From the NCBI GenBank assembly GCA_003134965.1, contig PLDA01000001.1, forward strand, positions 186,001 to 250,000: a DNA stretch of 64,000 bases. The letters run 5' to 3'. Below, piece by piece: positions 51,632-59,836 of the stretch (its first letter is position 1; each line of letters starts with the position of its first letter). Below the pieces are notes generated by a model, which was given only the letters and a program-made list of their open reading frames with translations, made no database searches and was not told the origin of the DNA. The DNA is from Vulcanimicrobium winogradskyi (GTDB lineage Bacteria; Vulcanimicrobiota; Vulcanimicrobiia; Vulcanimicrobiales; Vulcanimicrobiaceae). The position numbers and the translations under genes are program-made.

Positions 51632-53083
51632 GTGGAATCCACCATCGGTTTCTCGGTTGCGGTGATCGCGGGTTTGGTCGTCGTCGCGTTCGTCGTGCTC
51701 GTGGTGATCTTTCGAGCGATGTGGCGCGTGGCCGAGCCGAACGAAGCACTGATCATCTCGGGTCTCCACCACAAGCCGAACGAGGCGACGGGCGAGTCGC
51801 TCGGCTTCAAGATCGTGACGGGGCGCGGCACGCTGGTGATCCCTGGCGTGCAGGTCGTGCGCCGGCTTTCGCTCGATCTGCGCGAGTCGGAGCTCGTCAT
51901 CGCCTGCGTGACGCAGCAGGGCATCCCGGTCCACATCAAGGGCGTGGTGATCTACAAAGTCGGTGACGACTTTGCGTCGATCGCGAACGCAGCGCGGCGT
52001 TTCCTCGATCAGCAGGATCGCATGGACGCGCGGATCCAGCAGGTCTTCGCCGGTCATCTGCGCGCGATCTGCGGCTCGCTCACCGTCGAGGATCTGATCC
52101 GCGAGCGCGACAAGCTGACCGAAGCGACGCGCGGTGCATCCGGAACCGAGATGGAGAAGCTGGGGCTGATCGTCGACTCGCTGCAGATTCAGGAAATCGA
52201 CGACCCGAGCGGCTACATCGACAATTTGGCGAAGCCGCATACGGCGGCCGTGCAGCGCGACGCGCGCATCGCGCAGGCGCAGTCCGACCAAGAGGCGACG
52301 CAGCGCGAACAAGAAGCCGCCGCGCTCAAGGCGCAGGCGCAGCGCGACAGCAAGATCAAACAGGCCGGCTATCAGGCCGAGGTCGACCGGGCCGCGGCGC
52401 AAGCGAAACAATCGGGCCCGCTCGCCGACGCGGTCGCGCGCCAGCAGGTCGTCGTCGAGGAGACCAAGATCGTCGAGCTCGACGCGCACAAGAAGGAGTC
52501 GGAGCTGCTGGTCACCGTCCGGCGTCCGGCCGATGCCGCCGCCTACGAGAAGACGACGCTGGCGACCGCGCAGCGCGACGCCGACATCGCCGGATCCGAG
52601 GCGCGCGCACGGCAGATCGAGTTGCAGGCACAAGCCGACGCGACGCGGGTCAAACTTGCCGCCGATGCCGAATCGCAGCGCACGAAGATGATCGGTGAGG
52701 CGGAAGGCGCCGCGATTCGCGCGCGCGGTATCGCCGAAGGCGACGCGATCAGCGCGAAGGGCTTGGCGGAAGCGTCCGCGATCAAGGCGCGTTCCGACGC
52801 GCTCGCCCAGAATCAGGAAGCGGTCATCGCGCAGCAGCTCGCCGAGCACTGGCCGCAGATCGTCGAAGCCGGCGCGAAAGCGTTCAACAACATCGATCAG
52901 ATGATCGTGATGAACGGCGCCGACGGCATCTCGGAGATGCTGGGCAAGGTGCTCACCCAGGGCGTGGCCGGGATGCAGCTCGCACGCAACCTGCTCGCAC
53001 GCACGAAGTCCGGCACCGACCTCAGCTCGCCGCCGGCCGCGAACGGCACGATCGTCCCGGCGGCGCCGGTCGAGAAGAAGTGA
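51632..53083 (+). CDS. flotillin-like SPFH-domain protein
   Basis: A 483-residue membrane-associated scaffold protein. GGGAGGA sits about 6 nt before the GTG start. One N-terminal helix (VAVIAGLVVVAFVVLVVIF) precedes an SPFH domain (PNEALIISGLHHKPNEATGE, VIACVTQQGIPVHIKGVVIY). A long Ala/Glu/Gln-rich coiled coil follows (residues about 200-400) and a short C-terminal region. It matches the FloT/YuaG group. With an NfeD-like gene upstream and a PspA-like gene overlapping its stop, it belongs to a membrane-stress or microdomain operon. Confidence 0.92.
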   Translation: MESTIGFSVAVIAGLVVVAFVVLVVIFRAMWRVAEPNEALIISGLHHKPNEATGESLGFKIVTGRGTLVIPGVQVVRRLSLDLRESELVIACVTQQGIPVHIKGVVIYKVGDDFASIANAARRFLDQQDRMDARIQQVFAGHLRAICGSLTVEDLIRERDKLTEATRGASGTEMEKLGLIVDSLQIQEIDDPSGYIDNLAKPHTAAVQRDARIAQAQSDQEATQREQEAAALKAQAQRDSKIKQAGYQAEVDRAAAQAKQSGPLADAVARQQVVVEETKIVELDAHKKESELLVTVRRPADAAAYEKTTLATAQRDADIAGSEARARQIELQAQADATRVKLAADAESQRTKMIGEAEGAAIRARGIAEGDAISAKGLAEASAIKARSDALAQNQEAVIAQQLAEHWPQIVEAGAKAFNNIDQMIVMNGADGISEMLGKVLTQGVAGMQLARNLLARTKSGTDLSSPPAANGTIVPAAPVEKK

Positions 53084-53655
53084 GTCTCTGGACGCGGATC
53101 GTCCGGCTGCTCCAGGGAGAGGCGCGCTCGCAGTTCGACCGCCTCGACGACCCTGCCGCATCGGTCGATGCCGCGTACCGCACGCAGCTGGAGATCGTCG
53201 ACGAGGTGCGCGGGCACCTCGTCGAGCTCCTCACCGCGCGCAAGCGCCTCGAGATGCAATTGACCTCGTACGAGCGCACCGGCGCGCAGAAGGACGCGGT
53301 CGAGGCGTTCCGTGCCGAGATCGACGAGCTACGGGGACGTGAGGACACGCTCGCCGCGACCGCCAATGAACTGCGCCGTCGCGCCGACGCGCTGCGCGCA
53401 GAACGCGACATCACGCGCGCGCGTGTCGCCGCGGCGAAAGCCGGGATCGCCGCGCACGGCGCGATCGCCGGGATCACCGCCGAACACGCGGAGATTCGCA
53501 CCCTCCTCGACGACGCCCGCGAACGCACCCTCTCGCTGCAAGCCCGCGCCGCAGCACTGGCCGAACTCGTCGCAATGGACGCCGCGCCGCCGAAACCGTC
53601 GATCACCGCCTCGGTCGACCGCGAAGAACTGCCACCCCAATCCTTGTCATCCTGA
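53080..53655 (+). CDS. PspA/IM30-like coiled-coil protein (short)
   Basis: A 191-residue helical protein beginning MSLWTRIVRLLQGEARSQFD, the amphipathic start of PspA/Vipp1 proteins, then DDPAASVDAAYRTQLEIVDE and heptad-like coiled coil to about residue 165. The GTG start overlaps the flotillin stop. PspA proteins bind stressed inner membranes. The final residues and the TGA are supplied by a copy of a dispersed repeat (53644-53658), so the original C-terminus may have been altered. Confidence 0.8.
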   Translation: MSLWTRIVRLLQGEARSQFDRLDDPAASVDAAYRTQLEIVDEVRGHLVELLTARKRLEMQLTSYERTGAQKDAVEAFRAEIDELRGREDTLAATANELRRRADALRAERDITRARVAAAKAGIAAHGAIAGITAEHAEIRTLLDDARERTLSLQARAAALAELVAMDAAPPKPSITASVDREELPPQSLSS

Positions 53656-53658
53656 GCC
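53644..53658 (+). repeat. dispersed repeat unit, copy 1
   Basis: TTGTCATCCTGAGCC is identical to 59300-59314. Here it contains the stop codon of the PspA-like gene. A degenerate second unit (GTTGTCAATC) follows at 53664. Confidence 0.7.
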
Positions 53659-53715
53659 GAACCGTTGTCAATCGTTCGAACCGATAGAAGCCGCTGTCGA
53701 GAATCGAGGCGTTGA

Positions 53716-54315
53716 ATGATGCGCTCTTCCTCCCGAGGGATCCTCATAGTCGGCGCCGCGCTCGCCGTGGTGATGGCCGGGGCGTCGCCGCCGGCATTCG
53801 GCTCCGCGCCGAAGGCGGCGTGCGAGCTGGTCTCGGCGGCGGCGGTGAGCACCGCGGTCGGCGAGCAGGTGCAGCTCATGACGACCTCTCGATCGCCGAA
53901 GAGCTTGTGCGTGTTCGGGAACTTCCCCAGAGACGTCCACGCGACCACGAAGGATTGGCAGCCCCATTTCCGCAGCGTGACCGTGGCGCTGTTCAACGCG
54001 GCGACGATGAGCGATCGGAAAGTCGGTTCGACCATGGCTCGGGTCGGCTGCCGAACGGTTGTTGCGAAGTGTCAGAAAGCGTTGGCCGACCGCTCGCCCG
54101 AGGAGCTATATAACGCGCAACCGCGCGGAGCAGCCTGTAAGAAAACGTACGCGCGCTGTTTCGTGGATGCGGACGGTGCCGTCGTCTGGGCGATGCAGAC
54201 CGGAAATGTCGTCGCGATCATGGTCATCAAAGGTTCGGTCCTCCCGGGAACCGAGACCGTGCCCTCGCCAATAATGGCGCTTTCCGTTTACTCGAACTTC
54301 GCAGCCGGCCTCTGA
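53716..54315 (+). CDS. secreted hypothetical protein with six cysteines
   Basis: A 199-residue exported protein (MMRSSSRGILIVGAALAVVM to PPAFGSA). Six cysteines (ACELV, LCVFG, GCRTVVAKCQ, ACKKTYARC) suggest disulfides. The segment CELVSAAAVSTAVGEQVQL recalls small lipoproteins and secreted proteins of the DUF3558-like kind, but the lipobox is absent. It is probably monocistronic, 60 nt after the PspA-like gene. Function unknown. Confidence 0.75.
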   Translation: MMRSSSRGILIVGAALAVVMAGASPPAFGSAPKAACELVSAAAVSTAVGEQVQLMTTSRSPKSLCVFGNFPRDVHATTKDWQPHFRSVTVALFNAATMSDRKVGSTMARVGCRTVVAKCQKALADRSPEELYNAQPRGAACKKTYARCFVDADGAVVWAMQTGNVVAIMVIKGSVLPGTETVPSPIMALSVYSNFAAGL

Positions 54316-54378
54316 CCCGACCGCTCGGTTGAAACATCTGCGGATATTCCGCATATGGTGTCGTACGGAGGCGTGATC

Positions 54379-54636
54379 GTGGGAGACGAATCGGATAGCG
54401 GAGCCAATCGCAAGAAGCGGCTGGCACTCGTCACCATCGCGGTGTTGGTTCCTATCGTCGTGACCGCGAATTGGCGCATCGCCGCGAAGGCAGGGTATCC
54501 GCCCGCCCTCTCGCTGCTGACGATCGTTTCGCCGCTCAACATTTTCATGCTGCTTACCTTCGCATTTCGCGAGTGGCCGATCGAGCGTGAGCTCCGTCTC
54601 AGGCGCGACGCGGCAAGGGAGAAGCCGGCCGCATAG
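54379..54636 (+). CDS. small two-helix membrane protein, hypothetical
   Basis: GTG 54379 follows GGAGG (54367-54371) by 7 nt and gives an 85-residue protein; the ATG at 54355 in the same frame is the alternative start. Two hydrophobic helices (LALVTIAVLVPIVVTANW and LLTIVSPLNIFMLLTFAF) are flanked by charged ends (RKKR, then RELRLRRDAAREK). I do not recognise a family. Confidence 0.6.
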   Translation: MGDESDSGANRKKRLALVTIAVLVPIVVTANWRIAAKAGYPPALSLLTIVSPLNIFMLLTFAFREWPIERELRLRRDAAREKPAA

Positions 54637-54648
54637 TACGCTCTTGCG

Positions 54649-55497
54649 TCAGAAAAACGGGTTGTGGGCTTTTTCCTGGCCGATCGTCGTTGGCGGGCCG
54701 TGGCCCGGCATGACGACCGTGTCGTCGTCGAGTGAGAACAACTTTAAGCTGACGCTGGCGAGCAGGTCTTCATAGGTCGAGACGTCGGCGAAGATGCCGC
54801 CGACCGAGCCGGCGAACAGGGTGTCGCCGCTGAAGACCGTCGAGCGGAACAGGAAGCACGACGAACCGTCGGTGTGACCCGGCGTGTGCAGCATGCGGAT
54901 CGCCGCTTCGTCGCCGAACGGCAGCTCGTCGCCGTCGGCGACCGGGATCGCGCGCTTGCCGAGATCGCCGATCGCTTTCACGTCCGCACGGTGCATCACG
55001 ATCTCGGCTTTGGGAAATGCGCGCGCGACGTCGGCGGTCGCGTCGCAGTGGTCGGCGTGCTTGTGCGTGATCAGGATGTAGCGCAGCGCGTACGGACCTT
55101 CGTTGACCGCGTTCAGCAGCGTCTTCGGATAGCCGGCCGGGTCGACGAGCGCCGCCGTCTTGCCGTCTTCCAGAAAGAACAGATAGCCGTTCGAGGGGTG
55201 CGGATCGTGCGGATGGTGCCGCACGTACGGGGGCAGCTCCGCGCCGGGATACCAGCGTCGAGCGGCGGCGTCCGCGAACTTGCCGGGATCGATGCTGAGC
55301 ACCCCGGCCAGCGAGCGCGCCTGATCCTCGGTCGGGACGCCGTCCCCTTTCAGCCACGCCGAGATCGCGGCGGGCTCGATCCCGGTCCGGCGGCCCAGCG
55401 CGTTCGGATCGAGCTTCGCGCCGCGCGACGCCTTGCGCAGCAGGTCCGACGGATCGTCCTCGAGCCCGATCTTGGGCCAGCCGGCGGTCGCGCTCAC
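54649..55497 (-). CDS. metallo-beta-lactamase-fold hydrolase with N-terminal helix-turn-helix-like domain
   Basis: A 282-residue fusion. Residues about 15-75 look like an Xre-type helix-turn-helix (NALGRRTGIEPAAISAWLKG, then ARSLAGVLSIDPGKFADAAA). The rest is a glyoxalase II-like MBL domain with the metal motif ILITHKHADHCDATADV, MLHTPGHTDGSSCFLF, VFSGDTLFAGSVGG and VVMPGHGP. The GTG start overlaps the upstream gene stop. Likely activity is thioester or lactone hydrolysis. Whether the N-terminal part binds DNA is untested. Confidence 0.85.
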   Translation of the reverse strand: MSATAGWPKIGLEDDPSDLLRKASRGAKLDPNALGRRTGIEPAAISAWLKGDGVPTEDQARSLAGVLSIDPGKFADAAARRWYPGAELPPYVRHHPHDPHPSNGYLFFLEDGKTAALVDPAGYPKTLLNAVNEGPYALRYILITHKHADHCDATADVARAFPKAEIVMHRADVKAIGDLGKRAIPVADGDELPFGDEAAIRMLHTPGHTDGSSCFLFRSTVFSGDTLFAGSVGGIFADVSTYEDLLASVSLKLFSLDDDTVVMPGHGPPTTIGQEKAHNPFF

Positions 55498-55685
55498 CAG
55501 AGCGCTCCGTCGCCGACGAGGATGTAGAGGATCGGGCCGATCCCCCAGACCAGCCCGACGATCGCCCAGAGCACTTTTCGGGGTGAGTCGAGATCGTCGC
55601 GGCCTGCAAGGTTGATCCACATCAGAACGACGGCGAGCGGATGCAAAATCGCCGAGATCAGGATTTCGAAGATCAGCTTGAGCAC
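55494..55685 (-). CDS. small membrane protein with PLDc_N-like domain
   Basis: A 63-residue protein with two helices (LIFEILISAILHPLAVVLMW and VLWAIVGLVWGIGPILYILV) matching the short phospholipase D N-terminal (PLDc_N) membrane domain found alone in many bacteria. GTG start. It is coupled to the MBL hydrolase by a GTGA overlap. Function unknown. Confidence 0.75.
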   Translation of the reverse strand: MLKLIFEILISAILHPLAVVLMWINLAGRDDLDSPRKVLWAIVGLVWGIGPILYILVGDGALW

Positions 55686-55741
55686 GTCGGATTACTTCGG
55701 CCCGAACCGGACGCAACCCGGCGTGGGTTGAAGAGGGCGGA

Positions 55742-56701
55742 ATGCCCGCCCCCACCCACGCCAAGGTCATCATCATCGGCTCCGGCCCGGCCGGCCTCAC
55801 CGCCGCCCTTTACGCGGGCCGCGCCAACCTGGCCCCGATCGTCTTCGCCGGCCACATGTACGGCGGGCAGCTCATGCTCACCACCGAGGTCGAGAACTAC
55901 CCCGGCTTCGTCGACGGGATCATGGGCCCCGAGCTCATGGAGGCGTTCCGCGCGCAGGCGGAACGGTTCGGCTCGATCATCCACAACGTCGACGTCACCG
56001 CGGTCGACTTCACGAAGCGGCCGTTCGTCGTGCGCACCTACGAGGACGAGTACACGGCCGACAGCGTGATCGTCGCGACCGGCGCGAGCGCGCGCTGGCT
56101 CGACATCCCCGGCGAAGCGCGCTTGCGCGGTCGCGGCGTCTCGACGTGCGCGACGTGCGACGGCGCGTTCTTCCGCGAGAAGCACATCGCCGTCGTCGGC
56201 GGCGGCGACTCGGCGATGGAGGAGGCGCTCTTCCTCACGCGCTTCGGCAGAAAGGTCACCGTGATCCACCGGCGCGACAGCCTGCGCGCCTCGAAGATCA
56301 TGGCGGACCGCGCGCTGAACCACGAGAAGATCTCGTTCATCTGGAACACCGCGGTCGAGGAAGTGATCGGCGAGGACAACACCACCGCGTTGCGGCTGAA
56401 GAACCTGATCGACGGCGAGGAGACGACGCTCGCAGCCGACGCGCTGTTCATCGCGATCGGGCACGACCCGAACACCGCGATCTTCAGCGGTCAGCTGACG
56501 CTCGACAAAGCGGGCTACATCGTCAGCGACGACGGCGTGAAGACGAACGTCGAGGGCGTGTTCGTCGCCGGCGACGTCTACGACATCCGCTACAAACAGG
56601 CCGTTACCGCGGCCGGGATGGGCTGCAAAGCCGCGATCGACGCCGAGAAGTACCTGGAGTCGCTGGAGACGCATCACAAAGCCGCGGTCTCGGTCGGATG
56701 A
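55742..56701 (+). CDS. trxB: thioredoxin reductase
   Basis: A 319-residue NADPH-dependent flavoenzyme. FAD loop IIGSGPAGLTAALYAGRANL, redox-active Cys136-Cys139 in CATCDGAFF, NADPH loop VVGGGDSAMEEALFLTRFG and the C-terminal FAD motif GVFVAGDVYDIRYKQAVTAA. It reduces thioredoxin and so supports the thiol enzymes in this window (peroxiredoxin, MsrB). An ATGA overlap joins it to a hotdog thioesterase, an unusual pairing with no clear functional link. Confidence 0.96.
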   Translation: MPAPTHAKVIIIGSGPAGLTAALYAGRANLAPIVFAGHMYGGQLMLTTEVENYPGFVDGIMGPELMEAFRAQAERFGSIIHNVDVTAVDFTKRPFVVRTYEDEYTADSVIVATGASARWLDIPGEARLRGRGVSTCATCDGAFFREKHIAVVGGGDSAMEEALFLTRFGRKVTVIHRRDSLRASKIMADRALNHEKISFIWNTAVEEVIGEDNTTALRLKNLIDGEETTLAADALFIAIGHDPNTAIFSGQLTLDKAGYIVSDDGVKTNVEGVFVAGDVYDIRYKQAVTAAGMGCKAAIDAEKYLESLETHHKAAVSVG

Positions 56702-57204
56702 GCGCGACGCGCCCTGAGGCCGACGCAGCGATCAAGGTCTATCCGCATGCGATGGACGCCTTCCGGCGGATGGACGGTCTCGAAGCGCTCCAGATGATGC
56801 AGCGCGGCGAGATTCCGACCACCAACATCACCCGCTGGATGAACTTCTCGCTCGAAACCGCGGAACGCGGGCACGTCGTGTTCTCCATGCAGCCCGAGGA
56901 GAAGCTCTACAACATGATCGGCTCGGTGCACGGCGGGATCATCACGACGCTGCTCGACAACGCGCTCGGGAGCGCGGTGCAGTCGGTCCTGCCCGCTGGT
57001 CGCGTCGCGACGACGATGGACCTGCACACACGTTTCCACCGTCCGGTCACGGCCGCGACCGGCAAGGTCTTCGCCGACGCGCACGTCGTGCACGCCGGCC
57101 GCCGCACCGCGAGCTCCGAAGCACGAGTCGTCGACGCGAACGGGACCGTCTACGCGACGGGCACGTCCACGCTGATGGTACTCGAAGACAAGCCTTCGAC
57201 CTAG
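56698..57204 (+). CDS. PaaI-family hotdog thioesterase
   Basis: A 168-residue hotdog-fold protein whose ATG overlaps the trxB stop. The core VHGGIITTLLDNALGSAVQS carries the HGG motif typical of PaaI/YdiI-type acyl-CoA thioesterases, followed by TMDLHTRFHRPVTAATGKV. It probably hydrolyses acyl- or phenylacetyl-CoA. A fatty acid degradation cluster lies 1-7 kb away. Its TAG ends immediately before the TAG of the convergent gene. Confidence 0.88.
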   Translation: MSATRPEADAAIKVYPHAMDAFRRMDGLEALQMMQRGEIPTTNITRWMNFSLETAERGHVVFSMQPEEKLYNMIGSVHGGIITTLLDNALGSAVQSVLPAGRVATTMDLHTRFHRPVTAATGKVFADAHVVHAGRRTASSEARVVDANGTVYATGTSTLMVLEDKPST

Positions 57205-57678
57205 CTACTTCCGGTAGAAGACCGTGACGTGCGGGTTCTGTGCGTCGGTCTTCGTATCGACGTCGACGACGACGACCTTGTTCGGGTCAACGCCGCGGCG
57301 CTGCAGAAACTCGGCGAGCGAGCTCTGATCGGGACTCGCACCGTTCGGCCGGTCGACGTCGGCGACGGTCGCTTTCGCGAGCGCGGACTCGAGCGCGGCG
57401 TGACGGGTTCCGGTCCGCGTCGCGGTGAGCGTGCGGCGTTCAGGTGTGCCGATCGAGAGGCCCATGACGCCCACCGGGACGACCTCGCGCGACGGGATGT
57501 GGTTCTTCAGGCCGGCCAGCGTCTGCGTCTCGCTATCGAAATGCGCGAGCGCGCGCTGGAGGAGCACGCTTTGCTGCGAGCCCGTCATCACGGTCTGGGC
57601 TGCGCCCGCGAGCGGGGCCCCCGTCGCCAGCGACAGGGCGAGCAGCGCGGCGCTCGCCGTTCGTGCGGTTTGCTTCAT
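57205..57678 (-). CDS. secreted hypothetical protein
   Basis: A 157-residue exported protein (MKQTARTASAALLALSLATG, cleavage near LAGAA). The mature part is Ala/Thr-rich, with a conserved-looking end, FLQRRGVDPNKVVVVDVDTK. No cysteines are present and I do not recognise a family. ATG 57678 is chosen because it begins a normal signal peptide and overlaps the stop of the small gene upstream (ATGA). The longer frame above it is not credible. Confidence 0.7.
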   Translation of the reverse strand: MKQTARTASAALLALSLATGAPLAGAAQTVMTGSQQSVLLQRALAHFDSETQTLAGLKNHIPSREVVPVGVMGLSIGTPERRTLTATRTGTRHAALESALAKATVADVDRPNGASPDQSSLAEFLQRRGVDPNKVVVVDVDTKTDAQNPHVTVFYRK

Positions 57679-57908
57679 TTGCACGTTATGCCCGCGTCGA
57701 AAAAAAAGAAACCGATCCGCACCGCGGTCGCCGTCTTCGGACCGATGTCTTCGAAGGATCCTTGTGCCGAAAAGTTCTGGCCGTTGCGCAGCTCGTGCAG
57801 ATCGCCCGAGCATCCGACCACGTGGATCGGGGACTCGGGTTGTGCCATGACCTCGACGTCGAGGTTCTTCGCGAGCGCCGGTCCGGTCGCGCACGCCAAC
57901 GCCAGCAT
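57675..57908 (-). CDS. small secreted hypothetical protein; signal peptide probably broken by an indel
   Basis: From ATG 57908 the product is 77 residues: MLALACATGPALAKNLDVEV, with HVVGCSGDLHELRNGQNFS and FFFFDAGITCK. The callable start lacks a positively charged n-region. In the next frame ATG 57928 encodes MRRVLFS; adding one T to the T4 run (plus-strand A4 at 57912-57915) would join them into MRRVLFLMLALACATG, a typical signal peptide. So the 5' end is either a real mutation or a sequence error. Coupled by ATGA to the next secreted protein. Confidence 0.55.
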   Translation of the reverse strand: MLALACATGPALAKNLDVEVMAQPESPIHVVGCSGDLHELRNGQNFSAQGSFEDIGPKTATAVRIGFFFFDAGITCK

Positions 57909-57960
57909 GAGAAAAGCACCCGTCTCATGCCGCTGCCGTTCGCCGTCCGCGGCCGAATAC

Positions 57961-59769
57961 CTAATCAGCCGGGGCCGTGACCCGTGCCCTGAGATCCTCG
58001 GCATACGCTGCTTCGATCAAGGCCGCATACCGTTGCTCGACGATGCGGCGTTTGATCTTGAGCGTCGGCGAGAGCTCGCCGTCCTCGATCGTCAGATCGC
58101 GCGGCAAGATCGCGACGCGATGGATCTGCTCGTACGTCGCCAGGTCGGCGGTGTTCGCGCCGGTTTCACGAATCATCAGCGCGCGCACGCGCGGATCGGC
58201 CGCCATCTGCGCGGTGGTGGTCTCCGCCGAGAGGTCGAGCTTCGCCCGGACGAGGTCCCAGTTCGGCGCGACCAGCACGGCTGGGTGCGCGCGGTTGTTG
58301 CCGAACGCCATCACCTGCCCGATGTAGATCGAGCGTTTGATCGCGGTCTCGATGCGCGAGGGCGAGATCCACTTGCCGCCGCTGCTCTTGAACAGCTCTT
58401 TCTTGCGGTCCGTGATCTCGAGATGACCGCGCGCGTCGATCGTGCCGATGTCGCCCGTCATGAACCAGCCGTCCGCGTCGAACGGCTGTTCCTCGCGCGG
58501 GACCTTGTAGTAGCCCAGCATCACGTTCGGGCCCTTGACCAGGACCTCGCCGTCCGCGGCGATCTTGATCTGCACGTTCTTCACCGCGGGGCCGACCGTG
58601 CCGAGCACGTTGTCCGCCGGGCGGTTCACGGTGACGACCGGTGAGGTCTCGGTGAGCCCGTACCCTTCGAGCACCCCAAAGCCCATCGCCGCGAGCGTGA
58701 GCGCGGTATCGCGATGCAACGGCGCGCTGCCGCTGACGAAGTAGGCCAGCCGGTCGAGGCCGAGCGTCGCCGGAATCTTGCTGAGCACGAGCCGCTTCGC
58801 GAGCGCGTGCTGGACGCGCAGCAGCGGCGAGACGCCGCCGTTCCGAATCGCGCGCTCGTACGCGGTGCCGACTGCGAGCGCCCACGGAACGAGCTTCGCC
58901 TTGGCACCGCCGGCCGCGCGGGCGCTGCCGATGATCCCGGCGATCAGCCGTTCGAAGATGCGCGGCACGAACGCGACCCACGTCGGCCGGATCGCGCGCA
59001 GGTCCTCGAGCAGATGATCGGGTGTCGTGACGTAGTGGATCAGCCGGTTGTTGAGGTAGCCGAGCGCATTGGTGTGCTCGTAGATGTGCGCGAAGGGCAA
59101 GACCGAGAGACCGATTTCGCCTTCGTGCAGCGCGCTGTCCGCCGGATCGGACGCGCTCATGACGTCGGAGACGATGTTGCGGTGCGAGAGCATCACGCCC
59201 TTCGGCTGCCCGGTCGTTCCCGAGGTGTAGATCAGCACCGCGAGGTCGTCAGGCGCGATCCCCTCGCGATACGAGCGCAGACGGGCTTCGTCCCCATGGT
59301 TGTCATCCTGAGCCTGTACCGTGTCACCCTGACCCTTCGCCGAGCTCAGGGGAAGGGCGGTCAGCGCGACCAGCGGGGGTGCGTTCGGCACCGCTGCGCG
59401 GAGGCGCTCGGCGGATGTGTCGTCCTCGACGAAGACCAGCTTCGCTTCGCTGTCGGCCAGGATGAACGCGATCTGGTCGTCGGCGGTCGTCGCGAACATC
59501 GGCACGACCACGCATCCGGCGTACAGGATGCCGAAGTCGGCGACCAGCCATTCGATGGAGTTGTTCGCGAGGATCGCCACCCGGTCGCCACGTCCGATCC
59601 CCCGTCCCCGCAGATCGTGCGCAACCGCGGCGGCGCGGCGGTGGACGTCCTGGGCGCTCAGGGAGACGGTCTGTCCGTCGCGGCGCTCGGCGAGCGCCAC
59701 CGGCCGGGGAGACGACAGGCGCTCCGCGATGAATGCCGGGAGCGTCGCAACGTCATCGGAAGGGGTCAT
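57961..59769 (-). CDS. long-chain acyl-CoA ligase-like AMP-dependent synthetase
   Basis: A 602-residue adenylate-forming enzyme that activates fatty acids to CoA esters. Motifs: P-loop VLIYTSGTTGQPKGVMLSH, LEGYGLTETSP, GWFMTGDIGTID and DRKKELFKSSGGKWISPSRI, as in the long-chain branch. Between VALTALPLSS and LRSYREGIAPDD about 20 residues (AKGQGDTVQAQDDN core) come from an inserted dispersed repeat (59300-59358) that keeps the frame; it lies in the variable region before the P-loop, so activity may survive. It is divergent from the PadR-led beta-oxidation genes. Confidence 0.92.
   Translation of the reverse strand: MTPSDDVATLPAFIAERLSSPRPVALAERRDGQTVSLSAQDVHRRAAAVAHDLRGRGIGRGDRVAILANNSIEWLVADFGILYAGCVVVPMFATTADDQIAFILADSEAKLVFVEDDTSAERLRAAVPNAPPLVALTALPLSSAKGQGDTVQAQDDNHGDEARLRSYREGIAPDDLAVLIYTSGTTGQPKGVMLSHRNIVSDVMSASDPADSALHEGEIGLSVLPFAHIYEHTNALGYLNNRLIHYVTTPDHLLEDLRAIRPTWVAFVPRIFERLIAGIIGSARAAGGAKAKLVPWALAVGTAYERAIRNGGVSPLLRVQHALAKRLVLSKIPATLGLDRLAYFVSGSAPLHRDTALTLAAMGFGVLEGYGLTETSPVVTVNRPADNVLGTVGPAVKNVQIKIAADGEVLVKGPNVMLGYYKVPREEQPFDADGWFMTGDIGTIDARGHLEITDRKKELFKSSGGKWISPSRIETAIKRSIYIGQVMAFGNNRAHPAVLVAPNWDLVRAKLDLSAETTTAQMAADPRVRALMIRETGANTADLATYEQIHRVAILPRDLTIEDGELSPTLKIKRRIVEQRYAALIEAAYAEDLRARVTAPAD
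59300..59358 (-). repeat. dispersed repeat element inserted in the acyl-CoA ligase gene
   Basis: It contains TTGTCATCCTGAGCC (59300-59314, identical to 53644-53658), GTGTCACCCTGA and CCCTTCGCCGAGCTCAGGG (59333-59351), the last being self-complementary at its core (GAGCTC). The insertion keeps the reading frame. Confidence 0.7.
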
Positions 59770-59774
59770 GCGTG

Positions 59775-59792
59775 TCCTTCGACAGGCTCAGG
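59775..59792 (+). repeat. dispersed repeat unit, partial copy
   Basis: TCCTTCGACAGGCTCAGG is the CTTCG..GCTCAGG half of the same repeat family, lying between the acyl-CoA ligase start and the PadR promoter. Confidence 0.6.
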
Positions 59793-59801
59793 AGAGGTGG
59801 C

Positions 59802-59830
59802 TTGACGGGTTAGCGGTAACCTATTATAAA
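59802..59830 (+). promoter_or_regulatory. sigma70-type promoter of the PadR-acyl-CoA dehydrogenase genes
   Basis: TTGACG (59802-59807), a 17-nt spacer and TATAAA (59825-59830). The predicted transcription start, 6-7 nt after the -10 box, falls at the ATG (59837), implying a leaderless mRNA. This is among the most AT-rich spots in the window. Confidence 0.7.
59808..59821. promoter_or_regulatory. inverted repeat, candidate PadR operator
   Basis: GGTTA-GCGG-TAACC is a perfect 5-bp inverted repeat lying between the -35 and -10 boxes. Binding there would block the promoter, the usual mode of PadR autorepression. Confidence 0.5.
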
Positions 59831-59836
59831 TAACAT

